This document shows, one piece after another, positions 1 through 5,753 of a stretch of 5,753 nucleotides of DNA. The notes under the pieces are model-generated. The model was not told the DNA's origin. It ran no database searches and saw only the letters and a program-made list of their open reading frames with translations. This stretch comes from Thioalkalivibrio sp. (GTDB taxonomy: Bacteria; Pseudomonadota; Gammaproteobacteria; Ectothiorhodospirales; Ectothiorhodospiraceae). The translations under genes and the position numbers were made by a program. How positions within the stretch are numbered: the stretch's first letter is position 1; each line of letters begins with the position of its first letter. Where the stretch lies: assembly GCA_007120575.1 (NCBI GenBank), contig SKNJ01000125.1:1-5753 (forward strand), written 5' to 3'.

Positions 1-7
1 AAGCCAT
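1..7 (-). CDS. dnaG: Possible first codons of DNA primase (partial)
   Basis: Only an ATG and four more bases (Met-Ala-...) are visible on the minus strand at the window edge, so the product cannot be read. The case rests on context: rpsU, a YqeY-domain gene and dnaG are commonly consecutive in this order in gammaproteobacteria. A GGAG (complement of 18-21) lies 10 nt upstream of the ATG, which is a rather long spacing. It could equally be a chance ATG, with the true start outside the window. Confidence 0.3.
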
Positions 8-19
8 GGATCACTCGCT

Positions 20-51
20 CCGGCGGGAACCGGACGACGCGGGGCCGCCGG
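20..51 (-). other. Hairpin ahead of the putative dnaG start
   Basis: Read on the minus strand, a 7-bp perfect stem (CCGGCGG pairing with CCGCCGG, plus-strand arms 45-51 and 20-26) encloses an 18-nt loop. Its 3' arm overlaps the GGAG at 18-21 that could serve as ribosome binding site for the ATG at 7-5. No U tract follows, so it does not look like a terminator. If the mRNA folds this way it would partly hide the binding site and lower translation. That effect is inference. Confidence 0.35.
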
Positions 52-106
52 GTTCAACCGCTTGTGCGTTCAGGAAAGGGAACGTTCCGCGCGCCGCGCG
101 CGCCGG

Positions 107-556
107 TCAAGAATTCCCCAGCGCAGCACGGACCTTCTGACTGACCGCGCCCATATCGGCACGGCCAAACACCCGAGGCTTGAGCACCCCCATGACCTTG
201 CCCATATCGCCCGGTGCAGCCGCGCCGGTTTCCGCAATCGCCTCGGAGATCAGTCGATCCAGCGCAGTCTCGTCGAGCGGTTCGGGCATGTAGGTCTCGA
301 TGATCGCGATCTCGGCGGCCTCGCGATCGGCCAGGTCATCGCGCCCGCCCTTGCGATACTGGTCGATGGAATCGCGGCGCTGTTTCAGCATGCGATTCAG
401 GATCGTAAGCACCGTATCGTCGTCCGCCTCGCGGCGTTCGTCGACCTCGTATTGCGAGACCTCGGCCTGAATCAGGCGCAAGGTGGCAAGGCGTTCCCGC
501 TCGCGGGCCCGCATCGCCTGTTTCACGTCGTCCTGCAACCGGCCCTTCAGCGACAT
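107..556 (-). CDS. yqeY: GatB/YqeY domain-containing protein
   Basis: A 149-residue protein of the GatB/YqeY family, at the family's usual length (about 150). The domain resembles the C-terminal tRNA-contacting domain of the GatB amidotransferase subunit, but free-standing YqeY has no firmly established role. Visible hallmarks are the helical N-terminus starting MSLKGRLQDDVKQAMRAR, the middle segment with EAAEIAIIETYMPEPLDE (about residues 78-95), and the conserved C-terminal DMGKVMGVLKPRVFGRADM (about 117-135). The ATG at 556-554 is preceded on its own strand by GAGGA, about 7 nt away. It lies 61 bp downstream of rpsU in the same direction, so it is probably co-transcribed with it, and dnaG is expected next. 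No truncation or frameshift is seen. The family call is confident, the cellular role is unknown. Confidence 0.93.
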   Translation of the reverse strand: MSLKGRLQDDVKQAMRARERERLATLRLIQAEVSQYEVDERREADDDTVLTILNRMLKQRRDSIDQYRKGGRDDLADREAAEIAIIETYMPEPLDETALDRLISEAIAETGAAAPGDMGKVMGVLKPRVFGRADMGAVSQKVRAALGNS

Positions 557-575
557 CGGGGAGTCCTCGGAATCC

Positions 576-607
576 GGGACAACGGCCCGGTGTCGGGGCC
601 TGGTCCC
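576..607 (-). other. Intercistronic hairpin between rpsU and yqeY
   Basis: On the minus strand GGGAC-CA-GGCCC, a 7-nt loop, then GGGCC-GTT-GTCCC form two stacked 5-bp stems with a small internal loop. It fills most of the 61-bp gap between the rpsU stop and the yqeY start. No U-run follows, so it is not a standard intrinsic terminator. In E. coli an attenuating terminator after rpsU reduces dnaG expression. This hairpin may play a comparable role through RNA stability, processing or partial termination, but that is inference. Confidence 0.5.
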
Positions 608-617
608 TGGGGAAACG

Positions 618-833
618 TCAGTACAGGCGCACGCGCCGGGTCATGTCGCGGGAATTCTTCTTCAGCTGGCGCTTCACCGCCGCAGCGGCCTTGCGCTTGC
701 GCTCGGTCGTCGGCTTTTCGTAGTACTCGCGGCGGCGGACTTCCGCCACCACACCGGCCTTCTCGCAGGTGCGCTTGAAACGGCGCAGGGCAACCTCGAA
801 GGGCTCATTCTCGCGAATTCGAACGTGCGGCAT
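618..833 (-). CDS. rpsU: 30S ribosomal protein S21
   Basis: A 71-residue basic protein, the same length as E. coli S21, a small-subunit protein bound near the 16S rRNA 3' end and involved in initiation. The sequence is unmistakable: [20 protein letters not shown] at residues 1-20, the [21 protein letters not shown] core at about 23-43, [16 protein letters not shown], and the terminal RLY. The ATG at 833-831 is chosen because it matches the family N-terminus and has GGAG 7-8 nt upstream. A longer in-frame reading toward 1169 only translates the repeat array. It is first in a likely rpsU-yqeY-dnaG operon. Upstream lie a sigma-70-like promoter and a structured leader of roughly 70 nt. Usually tsaD diverges from rpsU in gammaproteobacteria; here aroB does. 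Confidence 0.97.
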   Translation of the reverse strand: MPHVRIRENEPFEVALRRFKRTCEKAGVVAEVRRREYYEKPTTERKRKAAAAVKRQLKKNSRDMTRRVRLY

Positions 834-839
834 ACAATC

Positions 840-851
840 TCCGTATACGGA
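840..851. other. 12-bp perfect palindrome at the rpsU ribosome binding site
   Basis: TCCGTATACGGA is a perfect 12-bp palindrome whose end forms part of the rpsU Shine-Dalgarno sequence (GGAG on the minus strand). With no loop it cannot fold well as an RNA hairpin by itself. It could be a DNA-level dimer-protein site or chance. Position is its only functional hint. Confidence 0.3.
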
Positions 852-857
852 TCTCAG

Positions 858-880
858 AAAAACGGGCAAAGCCGGCCCCG
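858..880 (-). terminator. Possible attenuator in the rpsU leader
   Basis: On the minus strand CGGG(G)C, a 7-nt loop and GCCCG (880-863) form a short GC stem of 4-5 bp with one bulged G, followed at once by five U (862-858). This is the layout of a weak intrinsic terminator, placed 24 nt before the rpsU ATG. The stem is short, so it would be leaky. It shares its 5' arm with the stronger hairpin at 877-893, so only one of the two can form at a time. Confidence 0.35.
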
Positions 881-893
881 GACGCACTCCGGG
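877..893 (-). other. Perfect 6-bp hairpin in the rpsU leader
   Basis: On the minus strand CCCGGA, a 5-nt loop GTGCG, then TCCGGG form a perfect stem. It lies within the predicted rpsU 5' UTR, just upstream of the U-run hairpin, and overlaps that hairpin's 5' arm by four bases (877-880). Formation of this stem would therefore prevent the terminator-like one. Confidence 0.5.
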
Positions 894-912
894 TAGCCGT
901 GCAGAACTCCCT

Positions 913-940
913 ATGGTAATCCAACCCGCCCCAATTGCAA
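913..940 (-). promoter_or_regulatory. Likely rpsU promoter (sigma-70 type)
   Basis: Read on the minus strand, TTGCAA (940-935) and TACCAT (918-913) each match 4 of 6 consensus bases and are 16 nt apart. Transcription would start near 906, giving a leader of about 73 nt before the rpsU ATG. It is the best promoter-like pair in this gap on that strand and lies outside the repeat array. No other regulatory site was recognised. Confidence 0.5.
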
Positions 941-1002
941 AAGCCTTTGCAGGCCGCGAGCAGAAATGGCCTCCTTTGGATGATGACGTACATCCACTCC
1001 CC

Positions 1003-1120
1003 GTCATCGCGAGGCCCTGCACGGGCCGCGGCCATCTTCGGAAGCACCCCCAACGCCCGCCCTGGCCGGCGCCGGGGCCGCCCATGGAGATCGCCACGTC
1101 GCTGCGCTCCTCGCGATGAC
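1003..1120. repeat. Palindromic interspersed repeat, unit 1
   Basis: A 118-bp unit bounded by perfect 12-bp terminal inverted repeats, GTCATCGCGAGG at 1003-1014 and CCTCGCGATGAC at 1109-1120. The right arm (1086-1120) matches that of unit 2 almost exactly. The left arm and centre are more diverged than in units 2 and 3, as if this copy were older. The ends resemble the widespread bacterial GTCATTGCGAGG...-type interspersed repeat, a small non-coding REP- or MITE-like element. It encodes no transposase. Confidence 0.85.
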
Positions 1121-1137
1121 GGTGCTTCTTGCCCCCC
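1121..1137. repeat. 17-bp spacer of the repeat array, copy 1
   Basis: GGTGCTTCTTGCCCCCC separates units 1 and 2. The same 17 bp, with one change (G to A at the eleventh base), recurs at 1257-1273 between units 2 and 3. Conserved spacers show that the array grew by tandem duplication of a unit-plus-spacer segment, not by independent insertions. Confidence 0.8.
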
Positions 1138-1256
1138 GTCATTGCGAGGCCCCGCAGGGGCCGTGGCAACCTCCCGACGCAACCCCCAACGCCCGCCCCG
1201 GCCGACGCCGGGGCTGCCCACGGAGGTCGCCACGTCGCTGCGCTCCTCGCGATGAC
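1138..1256. repeat. Palindromic interspersed repeat, unit 2
   Basis: A 119-bp unit starting GTCATTGCGAGG and ending CCTCGCGATGAC. Its ends form long imperfect inverted arms: the left arm 1138-1174 (37 bp) and right arm 1222-1256 (35 bp) complement each other at both ends (12 bp with one mismatch at each) around a variable middle. Inside are two smaller hairpins: GGCCCC-GCA-GGGGCC at 1148-1162, and CCCCGGC-CGAC-GCCGGGG at 1196-1213. Transcribed or single-stranded, the unit could fold into one long hairpin. It is the best-preserved copy. Confidence 0.85.
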
Positions 1257-1273
1257 GGTGCTTCTTACCCCCC
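1257..1273. repeat. 17-bp spacer of the repeat array, copy 2
   Basis: The second copy of the inter-unit spacer, identical to 1121-1137 except for A in place of G at its eleventh base. It links units 2 and 3. Confidence 0.8.
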
Positions 1274-1340
1274 GTCATTGCGAGGCCCCGCAGGGGCCGT
1301 GGCAACCTCCGGACGGAACCCCCCGACGTTCGCCCCGGCC
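1274..1340. repeat. Palindromic interspersed repeat, truncated unit 3
   Basis: The left arm (1274-1310) is identical over 37 bp to the left arm of unit 2 (1138-1174). The following 30 bp stay recognisably similar to the unit 2 centre (CGCCCCGGCC at 1331-1340). Similarity then stops, and the right arm and terminal repeat are missing. The aroB start lies 26 bp beyond. The truncation suggests that a deletion, a rearrangement or selection at the aroB promoter ended the array here. Confidence 0.75.
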
Positions 1341-1353
1341 ACGGCGCGCACGC

Positions 1354-1359
1354 TATGAT
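1354..1359 (+). promoter_or_regulatory. Possible aroB -10 element
   Basis: TATGAT matches the -10 consensus at 5 of 6 bases and ends 6 nt before the aroB ATG at 1366, so transcription would begin at or within a base or two of the start codon. No convincing -35 box is seen at 16-19 nt spacing (the sequence there is GC-rich and belongs to truncated repeat unit 3). The absence of a clear Shine-Dalgarno upstream of aroB supports a leaderless message, but it remains a prediction. Confidence 0.35.
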
Positions 1360-1365
1360 GGCGGC

Positions 1366-2463
1366 ATGGAAAACCTGAATGTCGAACTGGGTGAGCGCAG
1401 CTACCCCATCCATATCGGTCCCGCCACCCTGCGGGACCCGCAATGGCTGCGCCCGGCCCTCGAGGGGCAGCGCGTCGCGGTGGTCACCAACGAGACCGTG
1501 GGGCCGCTGCATGGCGCAGCGCTACGCGCTTCCCTGGGACACTGCGGCATCCGCGAGGAGCCGCTGTGGATCGAGCTGCCGGATGGCGAGGTACACAAGA
1601 CCCTGACCACGGTCGAATCCATCCTGACCCGCCTGCTGGAAGCGCGACTGGACCGCGGCAGCCGGATTGTCGCCCTCGGTGGCGGGGTGGTCGGCGACAT
1701 CGCCGGGTTCGCGGCGGCGATCTACCAGCGCGGGATCGATTTCGTGCAGGTACCCACCACCCTGCTGGCGCAAGTGGACTCCTCGGTGGGCGGCAAGACC
1801 GGGGTCAACCACCCGCTGGGCAAGAACATGATCGGCGCCTTCCACCAGCCGCGCGCCGTCATCATCGACACCGACACCCTGAAGACCCTGCCCGAACGCG
1901 AGCTGCGGGCGGGTCTGGCGGAGGTCATCAAGTACGGCCTGATCCGGGACGCCGAATTCTTCGCCTGGCTGGAGGAGCACATCGACGCCCTGCGCGCCCT
2001 GGACCCGGAGGCCCTGGCCCATGCCATCCGCCGGTCCTGCGCCTGCAAGGCCGAGGTGGTCGCGGCCGACGAACGCGAGTCCGGCCAGCGCGCCCTGCTG
2101 AACCTGGGGCACACCTTCGGCCACGCGATCGAGGCCGGGATGGGCTACGGCGAATGGCTGCACGGCGAGGCAGTCGGCACCGGCATGGCCATGGCGGCGC
2201 GCATGTCCGAGCGCATGGGCTGGCTGGATACAGCCGAGCGCGAACGCGCCGAGGCCCTGATCCGACGCGCAGGCCTGAGCCTGGAGCCGCCCACCGCTGT
2301 GACCCCGCAACGCTTCCACGAACTGATGGCGATCGACAAGAAGGTCAGCGCCGGACGGCTGCGCCTGGTCCTGTTGCGCGCGATCGGCCAGGCCGAACTG
2401 ACCGACGCGTTCGATCCCGCGGCTCTCGATGCAACCCTGCACGAGGACACCCGTGTTGCCTGA
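1366..2463 (+). CDS. aroB: 3-dehydroquinate synthase
   Basis: A 365-residue cytosolic enzyme that converts DAHP to 3-dehydroquinate, the second step of the shikimate pathway. E. coli AroB has 362 residues. Family signatures are clear: N-terminal [11 protein letters not shown] (8-18), the nucleotide-binding [13 protein letters not shown] (103-115), [21 protein letters not shown] (130-150) with the active-site lysine region, and [10 protein letters not shown] (182-191). E186, H249 and H266 align with the E. coli zinc ligands E184, H247 and H264. The ATG at 1366 fits the family N-terminus; in-frame codons further upstream translate the repeat array. No good ribosome binding site precedes it. aroK is not adjacent, unlike in most gammaproteobacteria. 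The end overlaps the next gene by 11 nt. Confidence 0.97.
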   Translation: MENLNVELGERSYPIHIGPATLRDPQWLRPALEGQRVAVVTNETVGPLHGAALRASLGHCGIREEPLWIELPDGEVHKTLTTVESILTRLLEARLDRGSRIVALGGGVVGDIAGFAAAIYQRGIDFVQVPTTLLAQVDSSVGGKTGVNHPLGKNMIGAFHQPRAVIIDTDTLKTLPERELRAGLAEVIKYGLIRDAEFFAWLEEHIDALRALDPEALAHAIRRSCACKAEVVAADERESGQRALLNLGHTFGHAIEAGMGYGEWLHGEAVGTGMAMAARMSERMGWLDTAERERAEALIRRAGLSLEPPTAVTPQRFHELMAIDKKVSAGRLRLVLLRAIGQAELTDAFDPAALDATLHEDTRVA

Positions 2464-3637
2464 CCCGCTGGCTGTGCCTTCCGCGGTCGACACGGGGCTG
2501 GCGCCGCACGCCGCGGACCCGACTCGCTCGCGCGGGCGCGATCACCCGGAGGAGGCGCCGCGCCATCGCAGCGAATTCCAGCGCGACCGGGATCGCATCG
2601 TGCATTCCAGCGCATTCCGCCGTCTGGAATACAAGACCCAGGTGTTCATCAGCCACGAAGCCGACCTGTTCCGCAACCGCCTGACGCACTCGCTGGAGGT
2701 CGCCCAGATCGGGCGTTCGGTGGCACGCGCGCTGCGGCTGAACGAGGACCTGGTCGAGGCGATCGCGCTGGCGCATGACCTGGGACACACCCCGTTCGGG
2801 CACGCCGGCCAGCACACCCTGAACGACTGCATGCGCGCACACGGAGGTTTCGAGCACAACCTCCAGTCACTGCGCATCGTCGATCTGCTGGAACGCCACT
2901 ACGCCGAATTCGATGGCCTGAACCTGACCTTCGAGACACGCGAGGGCATCCTCAAGCATTGCTCCACCGAGAACGCCCGGCATCTGGGTGCGCTGGGACA
3001 ACGCTTCCTCGAGCGCCGGCAACCGACCCTGGAGGCCCAGTTGGCCAACGTGGCCGACGAGATCGCCTACAACAACCATGACGTCGACGACGGCCTGCGC
3101 TCCGGGCTGCTGAGTCTGGATCAATTGATGGAGGTCGAGCTGTTTCGTGACTGCCTGGAGGCAGTCCGCAAACGCTATCCGGACCTGGAACCCCGCCGCG
3201 AACAGCACGAGACGGTACGGCGCATGATCGACACCCTGGTGTCCGATCTGATTGCGACCAGCCGTACCACGCTGGCGCGGCACCAGCCCGGCAGCCCCGA
3301 CGAGGCCCGCCAGGCCGGCGAACCGATGATCCGCTTCAGCCCGGAAGTAGCGCGCCGGTCGCGTGGCCTGAAGGCATTCCTGCGCGAGCACCTCTACTAT
3401 CACCACGAGGTTCACGGCATGATGCACAAGGCCAGCCAGATCATCCGCGACCTGTTCGACGCCTTTGACACCGACCCGCGCCTGATGCCGGAAGAATACC
3501 AGCGCCATGCCGATGCCCTGACCAAGACCGACCCGCACGCGCCACACCGCGCGATCGCCGACTATATTGCCGGCATGACCGACCGGCACGCGATACGCGA
3601 GCATCAGCGGCTGTTCGACCTCGGAACCCTGACCTGA
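2453..3637 (+). CDS. dgt: dGTPase-like dNTP triphosphohydrolase (HD domain)
   Basis: A 394-residue protein of the dGTPase type 2 family, which hydrolyses dNTPs to deoxynucleoside plus triphosphate and helps set dNTP pools. The N-terminal SRGRDHPE and [20 protein letters not shown] (42-61) are family hallmarks. The HD metal site is complete: H79 (in RLTHSLE), H108-D109 (in [12 protein letters not shown]) and D202 (in [11 protein letters not shown]). I chose the GTG at 2453 because GAGGA lies 5 nt upstream; the TTG at 2456 is nearly as good. An ATG at 2429 in the same frame overlaps aroB by 35 nt and lacks a better binding site. The 11-nt overlap with aroB suggests translational coupling. The type 2 label is reliable, but preference for dGTP is not shown by sequence. 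Confidence 0.92.
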   Translation: MLPDPLAVPSAVDTGLAPHAADPTRSRGRDHPEEAPRHRSEFQRDRDRIVHSSAFRRLEYKTQVFISHEADLFRNRLTHSLEVAQIGRSVARALRLNEDLVEAIALAHDLGHTPFGHAGQHTLNDCMRAHGGFEHNLQSLRIVDLLERHYAEFDGLNLTFETREGILKHCSTENARHLGALGQRFLERRQPTLEAQLANVADEIAYNNHDVDDGLRSGLLSLDQLMEVELFRDCLEAVRKRYPDLEPRREQHETVRRMIDTLVSDLIATSRTTLARHQPGSPDEARQAGEPMIRFSPEVARRSRGLKAFLREHLYYHHEVHGMMHKASQIIRDLFDAFDTDPRLMPEEYQRHADALTKTDPHAPHRAIADYIAGMTDRHAIREHQRLFDLGTLT

Positions 3638-3648
3638 AGATCTCCGCC

Positions 3649-5508
<1,860 letters not shown>

Positions 5509-5537
5509 CCCCGCACGCCCCCCAGCTTCTTTGTGGC

Positions 5538-5555
5538 CTCCCGGTTTGCCGGGAG
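5538..5555 (+). other. Hairpin downstream of the DamX-like gene
   Basis: CTCCCGG, a TTTG loop and CCGGGAG form a perfect 7-bp stem 29 nt after the stop codon. No T-run follows on the plus strand, so it is not a classical intrinsic terminator. It may still protect the 3' end of the upstream mRNA. Its loop and 3' arm overlap the -35 box of the predicted gltB promoter. Confidence 0.5.
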
Positions 5556-5575
5556 AATGGCGGTTCGGCTATATT
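5546..5575 (+). promoter_or_regulatory. Likely gltB promoter (sigma-70 type)
   Basis: TTGCCG (5546-5551, 4 of 6 consensus bases) and TATATT (5570-5575, 5 of 6) are 18 nt apart in an otherwise GC-rich gap. The start point would be near 5582, giving a leader of about 65 nt with two pyrimidine-rich stretches. It implies that gltB can be transcribed separately from the aroB cluster. No operator was recognised. Confidence 0.5.
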
Positions 5576-5646
5576 CCTGCGCCTTTTTCCGTGTTCTTTT
5601 CCAGCCCGACGGGCCGTGCAGCGCGAACCGTCACCGGAGTTCACCG

Positions 5647-5753
5647 ATGCGACAGAACCAACTGAACGGCACCCTCTACCGCCCCGAATTCGAGCGCGAC
5701 AACTGCGGCTTCGGCCTCATTGCGCACATGGACGGCGTAGCCAGCCACTGGGT
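5647..5753 (+). CDS. gltB: Glutamate synthase large subunit (partial, 5' end)
   Basis: The first 35 codons of GltB, cut by the window edge. The enzyme forms two glutamates from glutamine, 2-oxoglutarate and reductant, the GOGAT step of ammonia assimilation. The start reads [20 protein letters not shown] and continues [11 protein letters not shown]20 corresponds to the cysteine exposed by removal of a short propeptide, which becomes the N-terminal nucleophile of the class II glutaminase domain. The ATG at 5647 has GGAG 7 nt upstream. Its position after the DamX-like gene matches the aroB-damX-like-gltB order known from Pseudomonas. It has its own likely promoter in the 138-bp gap. Confidence 0.93.
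   Translation, partial: MRQNQLNGTLYRPEFERDNCGFGLIAHMDGVASHW

Larger units (their letters stand above)
834..1365. other. Divergent intergenic region between rpsU and aroB
   Basis: These 532 bp have no credible gene. From left to right they hold the rpsU leader (834 to about 906), its promoter (913-940), an unassigned stretch (about 941-1002), a tandem array of palindromic repeats (1003-1340) and a short segment with a possible aroB -10 box (1354-1359). Open frames through the array translate into arginine-rich peptides with repeated [12 protein letters not shown] motifs, a well-known artefact of this repeat type. aroK, commonly just upstream of aroB in gammaproteobacteria, is missing. Confidence 0.85.

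Noticed and set aside
79..88. Perfect 10-bp palindrome GGAACGTTCC and adjacent alternating CG run (about 88-105) after yqeY
   Set aside because: No U-run on either strand makes it a terminator, and the operon is expected to continue into dnaG. In such GC-rich sequence short palindromes are frequent.
62..896. Plus-strand frames opposite yqeY and rpsU
   Set aside because: They are antisense shadows of two clearly recognisable minus-strand genes and show no domain or start signal.
1003..1340. Possible CRISPR array
   Set aside because: The units are 118-119 bp with inverted ends, and the 17-bp spacers are nearly identical. A CRISPR array has short repeats and unique spacers of about 30 bp, so this does not fit.
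1129..1365. N-terminal extension of aroB by 79 residues
   Set aside because: The extension translates repeat units 2 and 3 and resembles nothing in AroB proteins. The family N-terminus begins at the ATG at 1366.
1355..1378. Seven-codon mini-ORF (MMAAWKT) overlapping the aroB start
   Set aside because: It has no ribosome binding site and would begin upstream of the predicted transcript start. A reading frame this short is expected by chance.
805..1512. Long minus-strand open frame with repeated [12 protein letters not shown] motifs (similar frames on the plus strand)
   Set aside because: These are translations of the palindromic repeat array, a common annotation artefact. The reading runs through the array and antisense to aroB, with no ribosome binding site or recognisable domain. 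Only its same-strand overlap with the real rpsU region (in another frame) could mislead.
2429..2452. ATG at 2429 as start of the dGTPase-like gene
   Set aside because: It lies deeper within aroB and has no good Shine-Dalgarno sequence. The added residues are not like the family N-terminus. GTG 2453 (or TTG 2456) has GAGGA at a proper distance.
1443..2684. Long plus-strand frame overlapping aroB in another reading frame
   Set aside because: The product is a low-complexity Arg/Gly/Pro-rich translation typical of off-frame high-GC DNA, and aroB is complete in the correct frame.

Overview
The window is very GC-rich bacterial chromosome. It carries ordinary housekeeping genes in two divergent blocks, separated by a 532-bp repeat-bearing intergenic region. 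The ribosomal protein S21, AroB and GltB sequences, and the aroB/DamX-like/gltB neighbourhood, point to a gammaproteobacterium. The GC content and the glutamate- and proline-rich, acidic DamX-like protein would suit an Ectothiorhodospiraceae (Thioalkalivibrio-like) organism. That family placement is inference, not proof.

Left block, minus strand: rpsU (ribosomal protein S21), then a GatB/YqeY-domain gene, then possibly the first bases of dnaG at the window edge. This matches the rpsU-yqeY-dnaG-rpoD 'macromolecular synthesis' arrangement seen in many proteobacteria. A recognisable promoter and a leader with two overlapping hairpins precede rpsU. Further hairpins lie between rpsU and yqeY and just before the putative dnaG start.

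Middle, 834-1365: no gene. It holds the rpsU promoter and leader, then a direct tandem array of about 2.5 copies of a palindromic element. The units repeat every 135-136 bp, carry 12-bp terminal inverted repeats, and are separated by a conserved 17-bp spacer. The last copy is truncated directly against the aroB start. aroK, the usual upstream partner of aroB, is not here.

Right block, plus strand: aroB (3-dehydroquinate synthase), a dGTPase-like HD-domain nucleotidase overlapping aroB by 11 nt, and a DamX-like protein 11 nt later. The last has an N-terminal ATPase with an altered Walker A, one membrane segment, Glu-Pro repeats and a C-terminal SPOR domain. These three are probably one operon. 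A 138-bp gap with a hairpin and a good sigma-70-like promoter precedes gltB (glutamate synthase large subunit), which runs off the right edge.

I found no evidence for a novel defence or biosynthetic system. The points most worth a second look are the repeat array at a likely synteny breakpoint, the possible attenuator in the rpsU leader, the possibly leaderless aroB, the altered Walker A of the DamX-like ATPase, and the hexanucleotide (Glu-Pro) tracts.
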